DNA from: Bacillota bacterium
GTDB taxonomy: Bacteria; Bacillota; Clostridia; UBA1381; UMGS1253
Assembly: GCA_022706785.1 (NCBI GenBank)
Contig: JAKJBW010000018.1
Span: 1 to 40,242, forward strand
Direction: 5' to 3'
Length of the DNA: 40,242 nucleotides
Positions within the stretch are counted from its first letter, which is position 1, and every line of letters starts with the position of its first letter. This document shows positions 1 to 7,884 of this stretch, piece after piece. Under the pieces are notes generated by a model. The model searched no databases, was not told where the DNA came from, and saw only the letters and a list, made by a program, of their open reading frames with translations. The position numbers and the translations under genes were made by a program.

Positions 1-2136
1 CACTACCGATACATTCTGTGCCCTGAGCGTGTAGTTCGCAAAGTTGACCATACAGGTCAGGCTGCTGCCCGCATCCGCCAGATCATAGATCCGGTTGCCG
101 GATCCGTCCTTATATACTATACTTCCCGCACATGGCACATCGGCGGTATTGAGCAAAACATTGCCGTCTGTCGTTGGGACATGCGCTGTTTGCCAATGGT
201 AGAGTCCGTACCTGTAACCTTCGCCGATCAGGTTATATGAATACGATGTATTGGTTATATCATAAGGTTTTTCATCGCAATAGAAGGTATACCCTCCGCC
301 GTTAACCCAGTTGTACATGACATACAGGTTGCTGACCGGACCTATGCTGGCGTTGCCCATGATGACTGAGGTGCCGTTATACTGGGGCGGCAGCTGCAGC
401 GACTCTATACGGTTGCCGAGAATGCGGATGTTGGTCGCCGCAAACGTGGGGCTTACGCCTGACGGCTGAATACCGTCCGAATGCTTTTCAGGATTTATGC
501 CATTCGAGTGCATATAGCACGATTCTACCAGCCAGTTATAGGCCGGCTTCAAGTAATCTCCCTCCGCCTCATGAAAATGCAAACGTCTCATTGTCATGAG
601 CCCCGGTCCGCCGCCCTGAATATTAGCGGATGCTGATCCTACCAGCTCGCCGTCTTGAATAACAAGGTCTCTTCCGCCAAAGTTCTTGATGTGGTAGTCG
701 GCATTTCCGGCTGTGTAGAAGTCCCTGATTATTACGTTGTCTGCGTACACATCTATGCAGCCGGTTTGCATGACGAAGCCTTCGAATACCCTGCCGTACT
801 TGTCGGCTATCTCCTGGGTAATTTCTTTACGCCAATTGGCCAGTTCAGGATACTTTGTGCCAATGTCCACAAGGTCTTCATAGTCGCTTGTATGCCCTGT
901 GTTGTACTTGTCGGGCATGACATACCCTCCCGGAGGCTGGGCAGGTACCGGCATGGGCGTAGGCAGTGTGCCGGAAGCGCCCGCTGTGCTGAAGTACCCT
1001 GTATTGGTCGCCGCGCTCAAGACCCTTCCCGTTACATCTCCAAGACTTGTGCTCAGAACCACTTTGTAGTTTGTGTAGTAGCTTAACGGATTGGAGGCAA
1101 AGCTGATTACAAGTACATTCGGGATGGACTTATCTATAATTGCCGATGTAAAGTTTACAGTTGTGTTGTCCAGCTTCTTAACACTTACCATGCCTGAATT
1201 AAACGCTGAAACGTCAATATCGTGGTTAAACTTAAGCGTCACATTGCCGTCCAATTTAACATTCCGGTATATGTCGTCAGAGTAGGTGTCCGGGGCCATA
1301 TTCGAGATGATAAGCGAATCCGGCAGGTATATGCGCAAATCGTCAAGATAGAAGCCGCACTTGCTCCCCATGGGTGCGCTCATGACTGCGGAAAAACGCG
1401 GATAAGCAGATGAACCCCAGTCCGCCGTATAGGCAATGCTTACGCTGCGCGTTACCGCTATTTTACTCTGCGCTTCGCTGTTCATATTTTTAAGGTTTCC
1501 GCTCAGCACCGCTGTCATGGCAGTATTTGCCCACCGGATTTCATTGGTATCGCCGCTCCCGGGGACAAAAATTCCGTCAAGCTTAATCCACTCATTGGCG
1601 CCTGCTCTGCCCGAAGCTGCCGCATCATCACCCGCCGTCCAGGTATAGTCCCCTGCGCCGCTGTCATATGTAAACGTAACAATCTTATTTCCCGCAAAGT
1701 TGATGGTCAGTGGCTGGCGGCTGCCTATCTCGGCCTCCGGCAGATAAATTCTGGTGCTGACCACCGTTTCGCCCTGCGCATTCAAAAATCCTTTAGCTGC
1801 CGTCAGCGTCTTTGTTTTAGATGCTGAAGCCGCATTCGCAAGAAAATATCCTGTGATATTGCTGGTGTCCCCTGTGGGGTCATATTTTCTTGAAGCTGTG
1901 CCCTCAAAGATCATATTCCACCGGGACGGATCGGTACTGTCGGCGCCGATGCCGGCTATTGCTCCGGTAAAATCCATGCTCCACAGCTGCGTGTCACCGG
2001 GCAAAGAGGCAGTGGCAGACGGGGTAGTATCGTCTGCGAACACAGAGAAAAGCCGCAACGGCCCTGCGCACGTCAAAAGCATGGCAAACACCATAAGCAG
2101 TGATATAGCTTTAAGCATTTTAACCTTTGATTTCAT
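1..2136 (-). CDS. Secreted beta-helix protein with Ig-like domain (partial, C-terminus off the left edge)
   Basis: The reading frame is open for 712 codons from an ATG at 2136 to the window edge, with a GGAGG ribosome site just upstream. Residues 1-36 are a signal peptide: a Lys-rich start, a hydrophobic core and a likely cleavage after VFA. Residues about 45-265 form a beta-rich region that I do not recognise with certainty and that resembles a jelly-roll. Residues about 275-375 look like a bacterial Ig-like (SbsA/Big_5) domain, with a conserved FNHDIDVSAFNSG stretch. A Pro-rich linker (about 385-402) follows. Residues about 405-670 look like a right-handed parallel beta-helix of the pectate-lyase type, with repeated ILGNRIES- and YMHSNGI-like turns and a HSDGIQ motif. 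A further Ig-like domain may begin near 672. The protein is exported and probably acts on or binds a polysaccharide. The substrate, catalytic residues and any wall anchor cannot be judged because the C-terminus is missing. Confidence 0.8.
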   Translation of the reverse strand, partial: MKSKVKMLKAISLLMVFAMLLTCAGPLRLFSVFADDTTPSATASLPGDTQLWSMDFTGAIAGIGADSTDPSRWNMIFEGTASRKYDPTGDTSNITGYFLANAASASKTKTLTAAKGFLNAQGETVVSTRIYLPEAEIGSRQPLTINFAGNKIVTFTYDSGAGDYTWTAGDDAAASGRAGANEWIKLDGIFVPGSGDTNEIRWANTAMTAVLSGNLKNMNSEAQSKIAVTRSVSIAYTADWGSSAYPRFSAVMSAPMGSKCGFYLDDLRIYLPDSLIISNMAPDTYSDDIYRNVKLDGNVTLKFNHDIDVSAFNSGMVSVKKLDNTTVNFTSAIIDKSIPNVLVISFASNPLSYYTNYKVVLSTSLGDVTGRVLSAATNTGYFSTAGASGTLPTPMPVPAQPPGGYVMPDKYNTGHTSDYEDLVDIGTKYPELANWRKEITQEIADKYGRVFEGFVMQTGCIDVYADNVIIRDFYTAGNADYHIKNFGGRDLVIQDGELVGSASANIQGGGPGLMTMRRLHFHEAEGDYLKPAYNWLVESCYMHSNGINPEKHSDGIQPSGVSPTFAATNIRILGNRIESLQLPPQYNGTSVIMGNASIGPVSNLYVMYNWVNGGGYTFYCDEKPYDITNTSYSYNLIGEGYRYGLYHWQTAHVPTTDGNVLLNTADVPCAGSIVYKDGSGNRIYDLADAGSSLTCMVNFANYTLRAQNVSVV

Positions 2137-2191
2137 AAATTTTTTCCTCCGTCAGCATCATACTATCAGAAAGCATATTTTTGATACTATT

Positions 2192-2219
2192 ATTGTAGCA
2201 AATGTACAGATAAAGTCAA
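2192..2219 (-). promoter_or_regulatory. Predicted sigma-A promoter of the secreted beta-helix gene
   Basis: On the minus strand a TTGACT -35 box (2214-2219) and a TACAAT -10 box (2192-2197) are separated by 16 bp. They lie about 55 bp upstream of the beta-helix gene start. Confidence 0.55.
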
Positions 2220-2356
2220 TAAAGAACTGAAGGAAATTCAACATAAAAAAGTTAAAAGTTAATTAAAATTTGACTGCTCCTGCGGGCGCAGGTTTTGTAG
2301 GTAGACTTTTTAAAATTCAGGAAACTGGGCCGAAACGGTATAATCTCCATTGTTGT
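2220..2356. other. Intergenic region without a recognised gene
   Basis: This AT-rich stretch lies between the beta-helix promoter and the terminator of the lysine operon. It contains one small hairpin (CCTGC/GCAGG, 2279-2292) followed by TTTTG. I see no gene, riboswitch or repeat in it. Confidence 0.5.
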
Positions 2357-2409
2357 AAAAAAAACGACTTCCTAATGGTTTTGCCATCATAGGAAGCCGG
2401 TCTTTTTTT
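2357..2409 (-). terminator. Intrinsic terminator of the lysine operon
   Basis: A stem made from 2368-2378 and 2383-2395 (CTTCCTA plus ATGG arms with a 2-nt bulge) is flanked by an A-run (2357-2364) and a T-run (2403-2409). It can therefore work in both directions. It lies about 70 bp past the last gene of the minus-strand asd-dapA-dapB-ACT operon, which is its likely user. Confidence 0.7.
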
Positions 2410-2478
2410 AACTATATTGGCGCCTGACTGTGCGAGTCTGCGTACAGCTAGCTGCATGCCTTACACAGGCGATATCCG

Positions 2479-2946
2479 CTATACGCCAAACCCGTCCCTG
2501 AGCACGGTGGCCGCCTTGTCGGCATCCTTCGCATCCACCAGAAAGGCTATCTCTGTTTCACTTGTGGTGATCAGCTTGGCTTCTATCATGCTTTGCGCCA
2601 GATGTCCGAAAACCGCCGCCGCAACCCCCGGCGCATCACGCATGGCTTCACCGTGCAAGGTAAGCTTGACATTGCCGGCGTTCACCTGCGTAGCATGATC
2701 GCCCAGCACCTTCTGAAACCTTCCCAGGATTTCAAGCGTTTTTGCAAAATCCCTGTCTGAAACGGTAAAGGAAACCACCGTCGTATCCTTCTGGTCAGGC
2801 AAATAGCTGATCATGTCTATGTTTATCCCAGCGCTGCCCAACGCGTCAAACACTCTGGCAACGCTGGTGATGCCATTGGGCATATTACCCACTGTAATCA
2901 TGGAAATATCGTCTGCGATCCATAAATCCGTGATACTCCTAATCAT
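2479..2946 (-). CDS. Stand-alone double ACT-domain protein (aspartokinase regulatory-subunit-like)
   Basis: This 155-residue protein consists of two ACT domains (about 14-80 and 92-155) and nothing else. The second half, with its GVAAAVF and TTSETEIAFLVD stretches, closely resembles the C-terminal regulatory half of aspartokinase, which binds lysine or threonine. The catalytic kinase domain is absent. A strong AAAGGAGG ribosome site precedes the ATG. The gene is last in the asd-dapA-dapB operon, 44 nt after dapB. In Bacillus the beta subunit of aspartokinase II is a similar separate polypeptide, but it is made from an internal start inside lysC. I infer that this protein senses a pathway amino acid and may regulate an aspartokinase encoded elsewhere. 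Binding to another operon product cannot be excluded. Confidence 0.8.
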   Translation of the reverse strand: MIRSITDLWIADDISMITVGNMPNGITSVARVFDALGSAGINIDMISYLPDQKDTTVVSFTVSDRDFAKTLEILGRFQKVLGDHATQVNAGNVKLTLHGEAMRDAPGVAAAVFGHLAQSMIEAKLITTSETEIAFLVDAKDADKAATVLRDGFGV

Positions 2947-2990
2947 GGAAACCTGCCTCCTTTCAGCTTCTATACTAACGCTGTGTCATG

Positions 2991-3749
2991 CTATATCTGA
3001 CTGACAAGATCCTTCATGCTATACAGACCTGCCGCCTTGCCCGCCAGAAACTTTGCCGCACGTATTGCGCCTACGGCAAACACTTCTTTGGACGTTGCCT
3101 GGTGCTTGATCTGGATAACCTCATCGGTTCCCGCAAAAAGCACCTCATGCTCCCCCACAATGGTGCCGCCGCGGACAGCATGCAGACCGATTTCACCAGC
3201 GGAGCGTTTTTTTCGAGACGAGTGGCGGTCATACACATAGGCGGGACGGCTGGCAAGCGCGTCTGAAATCGCATCAGCGATGGCAAGCGCTGTTCCGCTG
3301 GGCGCGTCAATCTTTTGGTTGTGGTGCTTTTCTATGATTTCAATGTCAAAATTGCCCTCTAAAAGCTTGGCAGCCCGCGTCGCCAAATCAATGATAAGAT
3401 TTACCCCCAGACTCATATTGGCTGAGAAGAAAATCGGAATCTTGCCGGAGGCATGGTGCAGCCGCTCAATCTGCCCGCCCGACAAACCTGTTGTGCAGAC
3501 CACAGTTGGGATCTTACGACTCATCGCAAAGCTGAGCAGCTCGCCCAGCCCGTCCGGATGCGAAAAATCGATAATGACATCCGCACTTCCCCCGAAAGCG
3601 TCTGCATCGGTGTAGACCGGGTATGGGTTTTTTCTTGAATCATTGATATCAAACCCGGCAACGATACCGATACCTTCCTCTTGCTCAACAAGACGCGATA
3701 TCACCTGGCCCATCTTGCCGTTGCAGCCGCTTAGCAGTATTTTTAACAT
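2991..3749 (-). CDS. dapB: 4-hydroxy-tetrahydrodipicolinate reductase
   Basis: DapB reduces the DapA product with NAD(P)H in the cytoplasmic diaminopimelate/lysine pathway. The 252-residue length fits the family. Residues 8-15 (GCNGKMGQ) form the nucleotide-binding turn. Residues 140-154 carry the family signature E-K-HH-N-x-K-x-DAPSGTA, with the catalytic His pair at 142-143 and the substrate-binding Lys at 146. It follows dapA in the same direction, but the 143-nt gap between them holds an R1 repeat (3835-3894), which may tune transcription into dapB. In a sporulating cell the same pathway also supplies dipicolinate for the spore core. Confidence 0.96.
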   Translation of the reverse strand: MLKILLSGCNGKMGQVISRLVEQEEGIGIVAGFDINDSRKNPYPVYTDADAFGGSADVIIDFSHPDGLGELLSFAMSRKIPTVVCTTGLSGGQIERLHHASGKIPIFFSANMSLGVNLIIDLATRAAKLLEGNFDIEIIEKHHNQKIDAPSGTALAIADAISDALASRPAYVYDRHSSRKKRSAGEIGLHAVRGGTIVGEHEVLFAGTDEVIQIKHQATSKEVFAVGAIRAAKFLAGKAAGLYSMKDLVSQI

Positions 3750-3834
3750 GCTTTCACATCCCTTATCCTTGGTAAGTCGAAGCTTTTCTTATAACGGCAG
3801 GAAATACGCCATTTTAGCATATTTCCTGAGTTTT

Positions 3835-3894
3835 AAAAAAGTTTACCTTACAAAGTGAGCGTCGCGAACATTTGCTGCCGAAGGCAACTTTTTT
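3835..3894 (-). repeat. R1 intergenic repeat, copy 1
   Basis: This 60-bp element has imperfect terminal inverted repeats (AAAAAAGTTTACCTT at the left, AAGGCAACTTTTTT at the right) and a small inner hairpin (GCTGCC/GGCAAC). It matches the reverse complement of 6088-6148 at about 55 of 61 positions. The right end overlaps the stop codon of dapA. Flanking A- and T-runs give it the form of a bidirectional terminator or attenuator between dapA and dapB. Confidence 0.8.
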
Positions 3895-4780
3895 ATTTTA
3901 ATGCCAAACCGTAGTCTGTCAACGCCTTTTTCAAGATCTCAAGGTTGCCGGACTCCATTTCGCACAACGGCATTCGAAGATCACCCACGCCAAAGCCCAG
4001 CAAATTCATGGCAGTTTTGATCGGAACAGGGTTGACTTCAATAAACAGCTTGCGGATGAGGTCAAGTGTCTTAAGCTGCAGCGCAGCTGCCGCTTTTGTA
4101 TCGCCGTCTAAATAAAGCCGGCACATATCGTGTATCTGAACCGGGATGATATTGGCCGCAACGGAGATGACGCCCAGCGCGCCCACCGACATGGCGGGAA
4201 TAATGATATCGTCATTGCCCGAATAAATATCTAAGTCCGGTATTTCGGCCGCGATTCGCGACAAATAAACCAGGTCGCCGCTTGCCTCTTTGATGGCGGT
4301 AATATTTTCTATGCTGGCAAGCTCACCAAGCGTCTCTATAGAAACGCAAAGGCCCGTTCTGGATGGGACATTATAAATCACCACAGGAATATGTACGCTC
4401 CCGGCAATCTCCCTGTAGTGGTAATAAAGTCCTTTCTGAGTTGTCTTGTTATAATACGGCGTAACCACCAAAATTCCGTCCGCACCGCAGTCTTGCGCAT
4501 ACACGCTCAGTTCAATCGCATGGCGTGTGTCGTTGGAGCCGGTGCCCGCAATCACAGGGATTCTGCCCGCCGTCTTCTCCACCGCATACGCAATCGCCGC
4601 TTTGTGCTCCGGGTCGGGCATGGTGGACGCCTCGCCTGTTGTGCCGCATATGATAATGGCATCTGTCTTGCTGGCGATATGCCATTCGATCAGCTCGCCG
4701 AGCTTTTCAAAGTCTATGCCATCCTTGGTAAACGGGGTCACGATCGCGACGCCCGAACCGGTAAACAATGTCTTTTTCAT
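3893..4780 (-). CDS. dapA: 4-hydroxy-tetrahydrodipicolinate synthase
   Basis: DapA condenses pyruvate with aspartate semialdehyde, the first committed step to diaminopimelate and lysine. The 295-residue length is typical. GTTGE at 46-50 binds the pyruvate carboxylate, Tyr136 sits in YNVPSRTG, and the Schiff-base Lys164 sits in the AIKEASGD motif. The gene lies 134 nt after asd in the riboswitch-controlled operon. That gap holds a hairpin (ATAAACC/GGTTTAT, 4891-4911) and a TATAAT box (4846-4851) with only a weak -35, so a secondary promoter for dapA is possible but not convincing. The stop codon is overlapped by R1 copy 1. Confidence 0.96.
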   Translation of the reverse strand: MKKTLFTGSGVAIVTPFTKDGIDFEKLGELIEWHIASKTDAIIICGTTGEASTMPDPEHKAAIAYAVEKTAGRIPVIAGTGSNDTRHAIELSVYAQDCGADGILVVTPYYNKTTQKGLYYHYREIAGSVHIPVVIYNVPSRTGLCVSIETLGELASIENITAIKEASGDLVYLSRIAAEIPDLDIYSGNDDIIIPAMSVGALGVISVAANIIPVQIHDMCRLYLDGDTKAAAALQLKTLDLIRKLFIEVNPVPIKTAMNLLGFGVGDLRMPLCEMESGNLEILKKALTDYGLALK

Positions 4781-4914
4781 GCTGCCATCCCCTTCTTTAC
4801 TGATTTGCCCTCCCGCCCCGGCAGGCGCAAAAAAGTCTCTGCTATATTATATGTCTGTTTTATTCAAGTTGTAATCACTGCCTGCAAACAATAAACCATT
4901 GCCCGGTTTATGCA

Positions 4915-5994
4915 TCAGTCAAAATAGCCTTTCGCTGCCAAAAGCTCCGCCATCAGCACCGCTCCGCCTGCCGCGCCGCGAAGCGTATTGTGCGATAAGC
5001 ACACAAATTTCAGATCGAACAGGCTATCGCCCCTTGCCCTGCCGATAGACACAGCCATACCTTTTTCCAACTCACGCTCGGTTTTAGCCTGCGGACGGGC
5101 CGGATCTTCGAAGTAGTGCAAAACCTGCTTAGGCGCCGACGGAAGGTTAAGCTCCTGCGGCTCGCCTTTGTAGCTGCGCCATTTTTCTATTACCTGCTCC
5201 ACCGTGGGCGGGTTTGCAAACGACACAAACACCGCGGCCGTATGGCCGTCTGTGACAGGCACGCGAATACACTGGGTTGTGATTGCAGGCTCTGTGGCGG
5301 GCACAATCACATCACCTGCGATGCTGCCCCATATCTTCATAGGCTCTGTTTCGCTCTTTTCCTCTTCACCGCCGATGTAGGGAATGATATTATCCGCCAT
5401 CTCGGGCCATGTCTCAAAGGTTTTGCCCGCGCCCGAAATCGCCTGATAGGTACATGCCGCCACTGCCTTGATACCGAATTCCTTCAGCGGATGCAGCGCC
5501 GGCACATAACTCTGCAGGGAGCAGTTTGATTTTACCGCAATAAACCCGCGTTTTGTGCCGAGCCGTTTGCGCTGCGCGTCAATGATGCAGGCGTGGCCGG
5601 GATTGATTTCGGGGATAATCATGGGGACATCCCCGACCTGTCTGTTCGCCGAATTGTTGGAGATGACGGGGCACTCGAGCCTGGCATAGCTTTCCTCAAG
5701 CGCTTTGATCTCATCCTTTTTCATATCTACCGCGCAGAATATGAAGTCAACCGCACCGGCAATGATTTCCTTGTCCGCCTCCGCGTCCAACACAACCATA
5801 TCCTTAAGCTCAGCAGGGACAGGCGTACTCATAGCCCACCTTTCGCCCACAGCCTGGCCGTATGTTTTGCCGGCAGAACGCGGCGACGCCGCCAAAGCAA
5901 CCACGTTAAACCAGGGATGCCCGCTCAAAAGCGTCGCAAACCGCTGCCCTACCATTCCCGTTGCACCCACAATGCCTACTTTATAGCTTTTCAT
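4915..5994 (-). CDS. asd: Aspartate-semialdehyde dehydrogenase (archaeal/fungal type)
   Basis: Asd reduces aspartyl phosphate to aspartate semialdehyde, the branch point to lysine, threonine and methionine. I place the start at the ATG at 5994, giving 359 residues, because GGAG lies 9 nt upstream; the in-frame TTG at 6009 is less likely. GATGMVGQ (10-17) is the NADP-binding turn. The catalytic Cys158 sits in SNCSLQ, and His251 in RVPVTDGHTA is the acid/base. These motifs and the overall length fit the archaeal/fungal-like branch better than the usual enterobacterial one. It is the first gene of the operon and lies behind a lysine riboswitch and an R1 repeat. Confidence 0.94.
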   Translation of the reverse strand: MKSYKVGIVGATGMVGQRFATLLSGHPWFNVVALAASPRSAGKTYGQAVGERWAMSTPVPAELKDMVVLDAEADKEIIAGAVDFIFCAVDMKKDEIKALEESYARLECPVISNNSANRQVGDVPMIIPEINPGHACIIDAQRKRLGTKRGFIAVKSNCSLQSYVPALHPLKEFGIKAVAACTYQAISGAGKTFETWPEMADNIIPYIGGEEEKSETEPMKIWGSIAGDVIVPATEPAITTQCIRVPVTDGHTAAVFVSFANPPTVEQVIEKWRSYKGEPQELNLPSAPKQVLHYFEDPARPQAKTERELEKGMAVSIGRARGDSLFDLKFVCLSHNTLRGAAGGAVLMAELLAAKGYFD

Positions 5995-6087
5995 AATAAT
6001 CTTCTCCAATCATATCATAATAAATTTTGCGGCAACACCTTTTTCACGTCTCCCCCGCCCTGCAAAGCGCTTTGGGGAAACAAATAT

Positions 6088-6148
6088 AAAAAAGTTGCCT
6101 TCGGCAACAAACGTTCGCTGCGCTCACCTTTTTAAGGTAAACTTTTTT
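6088..6148 (+). repeat. R1 intergenic repeat, copy 2
   Basis: This 61-bp element is the inverted second copy of the R1 repeat at 3835-3894, with about 90 percent identity. It has A-run and T-run ends and an inner perfect GTTGCC/GGCAAC hairpin (6094-6108). It lies in the leader between the lysine riboswitch and the asd start codon. Confidence 0.8.
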
Positions 6149-6159
6149 GATTTTCCGTC

Positions 6160-6181
6160 ATTACTACCTTTGGGTAGTAAT
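6160..6181. other. Perfect 9-bp hairpin in the asd leader
   Basis: ATTACTACC (6160-6168) pairs exactly with GGTAGTAAT (6173-6181) across a 4-nt loop. It lies between the riboswitch terminator and R1 copy 2. There is no clear T-run on either strand, so its role is unknown. Confidence 0.5.
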
Positions 6182-6196
6182 TTCCTTCAAATTAAC

Positions 6197-6223
6197 AAAA
6201 AGCACCGACTACGAGCCGCTGCC
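6197..6223 (-). terminator. Riboswitch expression-platform terminator upstream of asd
   Basis: On the minus strand an 8-bp stem (GCAGCGGC with GTCGGTGC, one mismatch and one wobble pair) is followed directly by TTTTTGTT. It starts about 30 nt after the lysine aptamer, as expected for a transcription-terminating lysine riboswitch. A shorter AGGCG/CGCCT hairpin (6232-6247) lies between them and could take part in switching. Confidence 0.6.
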
Positions 6224-6254
6224 ATAAGTTTAGGCGAAAAAACGCCTGTCTCTA

Positions 6255-6436
6255 TAAGCAAATAGCTCTCCACCGCAAGGCTGCGGTGACAGTTGCACGG
6301 CTGTTAACCATACCCCCAGGCATCAAAGCGGACGGACGCTTCAACCCTTCGGCGTTTGCCCCTTTCGTGCCAGACTCCAATCGACCGCCGCCGGTCTTGT
6401 CTGACCCTACTGATGAAAAACGCGCCTCTATCATTA
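6255..6436 (-). promoter_or_regulatory. Lysine riboswitch (L-box) controlling asd-dapA-dapB-ACT
   Basis: The minus-strand leader contains the conserved L-box blocks in the right order: GATAGAGGCGCG (at 6432-6421), an AGTA block, GGGGCAAACGCCGAAG, then GACAG-type and GGAGAGCTATTTG blocks near 6261-6272. The first and last blocks pair through GATAG/CTATT to form P1. Known lysine riboswitches bind L-lysine and stop transcription of lysine synthesis or uptake genes. The position between a promoter and asd, with a terminator just downstream, fits an OFF switch in high lysine. Confidence 0.88.
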
Positions 6437-6442
6437 TTTTAT

Positions 6443-6471
6443 ATATTAACACCGCACTAAGGATATGTCAA
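6443..6471 (-). promoter_or_regulatory. Predicted sigma-A promoter of the lysine operon
   Basis: The minus strand has a perfect TTGACA -35 (6466-6471), a 17-bp spacer and a TAATAT -10 (6443-6448). It lies a few bases upstream of the lysine aptamer. Confidence 0.75.
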
Positions 6472-6516
6472 GTATTTTTTTGTGCTTTCCCGTAAGCCGC
6501 ATAAACAGGCCTACGC

Positions 6517-6951
6517 TTACGGCGCCCCAAGGAGCCGTATAAATGCCTGACGGAACGCTTCATCCCGATCTTTTCCGCGTTTTTTCGGACCTTTGGTCCG
6601 GCCGCCCGCACGCCGCACCTTGCCGCCCAAAAACCGCTCAAAAAGCAAACGGTCTAAATTTTGCGAATCAAATACCGTACCATCCTGGCTCACTGCCCGC
6701 GCACCCTTGGAAAGCGCCATGGCCGCCACACCGAAATCCTGCGTTACCACAACATCGCCGGCCTCCGTCATGTTCACCAGTGCAAAATCCGCACTGTCGG
6801 CACCCTTATCAACCGTGACGACACTGCTGTAACCATCACTGATAATATGACTGTTGTCGCACACCATAACAACCGCCATACCGCGTTTCTTGGCTTCTTC
6901 CACAATAATCGCCCGCACAGGGCAAGCATCGGAATCCACAAGGATTTTCAT
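6517..6951 (-). CDS. UPF0178 (YaiI/YqxD, DUF188) family protein
   Basis: The protein opens with the family pattern MKILVDSDACPV and has the conserved VTQDFGVA and C-terminal GGRTKGPKKR stretches. Conserved acidic residues (Asp6 and Asp8 in DSDAC) give it the look of a PIN-like nuclease fold, but the family has no firmly established function. I chose the ATG at 6951 (144 residues) because it gives the usual N-terminus and has AGGG upstream. An ATG at 6972 overlaps the dtd stop codon as ATGA and would add seven residues. It is probably co-transcribed with dtd. Confidence 0.88.
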   Translation of the reverse strand: MKILVDSDACPVRAIIVEEAKKRGMAVVMVCDNSHIISDGYSSVVTVDKGADSADFALVNMTEAGDVVVTQDFGVAAMALSKGARAVSQDGTVFDSQNLDRLLFERFLGGKVRRAGGRTKGPKKRGKDRDEAFRQAFIRLLGAP

Positions 6952-6968
6952 ATTCGCACCCTGCCCTT

Positions 6969-7427
6969 TCATGTGCGCGGCATGATATCGCGGGTGTCAA
7001 GCACCAGCGTAACCGGCCCGTCGCAAAGCTGACGGATCTGCATATCCGCACCGAACACGCCTGTAGCGACAGTCAGCCCTGCAGCCGCGCATTTTTCTAT
7101 AAAGTGCGCATAGAGCGCATTTGCCTGCTCCGGGCGGGCTGCCGCATCAAAGCTCGGACGTTTTCCCTTGCGGCAATCTCCGCATAGGGTAAAGTTCGAT
7201 ACAATCAAAAGCCCGCCGCCCACGTCTGTGCATGAAAGGTTCATTTTCCCGCCGTTATCCTCAAAAATCCGCAGACCGCAGCATTTTTCGGCCAGATATT
7301 CTGCTTCCCGCAGTGTATCACGCCTGTCAATGCCGAGCAAAATAAGCATACCGCGTCCGATTTTGCCTGACGGCAAGCCGTCCGCCGTCACATCTGCCTC
7401 CAATACCCTGGATACCACCGCCCGCAT
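6969..7427 (-). CDS. dtd: D-aminoacyl-tRNA deacylase
   Basis: Dtd hydrolyses D-amino acids (and glycine) mischarged on tRNA. This 152-residue protein begins MRAVVSRV, typical of the family, with GGAGG 8-9 nt before the ATG at 7427. An in-frame TTG at 7445 is ignored. SNFTLCGD at 77-84 corresponds to the SQFTL catalytic motif, with Asn in place of the usual Gln. GP at 137-138 in DGPVT is the Gly-cisPro chirality filter. It is the first gene of a pair with the UPF0178 gene. Confidence 0.93.
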   Translation of the reverse strand: MRAVVSRVLEADVTADGLPSGKIGRGMLILLGIDRRDTLREAEYLAEKCCGLRIFEDNGGKMNLSCTDVGGGLLIVSNFTLCGDCRKGKRPSFDAAARPEQANALYAHFIEKCAAAGLTVATGVFGADMQIRQLCDGPVTLVLDTRDIMPRT

Positions 7428-7461
7428 CAGTTTCCCCTCCCACAATCATCTCGCAGCTGCG

Positions 7462-7568
7462 TTATATCATAAGTGCAAGCCGCAGTCAGCTTGCTACACA
7501 CCGATCCAATAAACGCATATTGGATAAACCCAAGAGGGTTTATTCCCTTGATTGCATTTATTATATCA
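7462..7568 (+). repeat. R3 structured repeat, unit 1 of a tandem pair
   Basis: This 107-bp unit has three stems: GCAAGC/GCTTGC (7475-7494), an outer AATAAACGCA with TTGCATTTATT, and an inner AAACCC/GGGTTT with an AAGA loop (7526-7541). The blocks ending CACCGATCCAATAAACGC recur exactly 100 bp later in unit 2. The first 57 bases match unit 3 (37588-37687, inverted) with about five differences. It lies between the divergent dtd and spoVAD genes. Confidence 0.85.
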
Positions 7569-7667
7569 AAAATGCAATCCGCAAATCGGCCCCGCTCCTA
7601 CCGATCCAATAAACGCGAAAGAAATAAAACCGACAAGGTTTTATAACGTTGGCGCGTTTATTATACC
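7561..7667 (+). repeat. R3 structured repeat, unit 2 of a tandem pair
   Basis: This second unit shares its first eight bases (TTATATCA) with the end of unit 1. The first hairpin is decayed. The outer stem (AATAAACGCG with CGCGTTTATT) and the inner stem (AAAACC/GGTTTT) are perfect, although their sequence differs from unit 1. From 7668 to the spoVAD start I see no gene. A CATTTTA motif in that stretch resembles a sigma-G -10, but no good -35 matches it. Confidence 0.8.
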
Positions 7668-7884
7668 ATTTAATTCCCTATTGTCAATTTGGCCGCCAAA
7701 CACAAGCGGCAAACAAAATCAGATTTTCATTTGGCTGTATATATACCGCCCGAACTGGAAAATATAAATCTGGCATTTTACATGACGCCCAACAGATCGT
7801 GCCTGCACGAACTAAGCTCCGGGACCGGCAATGACTTGTGACAAACACACCGGGGCGGGCGCGGGAAAAGAGGTAGAATTCTTC

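Noticed and set aside
2220-2356. A riboswitch before the beta-helix gene
   Set aside because: I compared the stretch with common classes such as c-di-GMP-I and found no full set of conserved blocks.
6252-6495. Small open frames on both strands over the lysine leader
   Set aside because: They lie in the riboswitch aptamer and promoter, whose conserved blocks explain the sequence.
7462-7667. CRISPR array
   Set aside because: Two units with 100-bp spacing have internal stems and no short direct repeats with unique spacers, and there are no cas genes.
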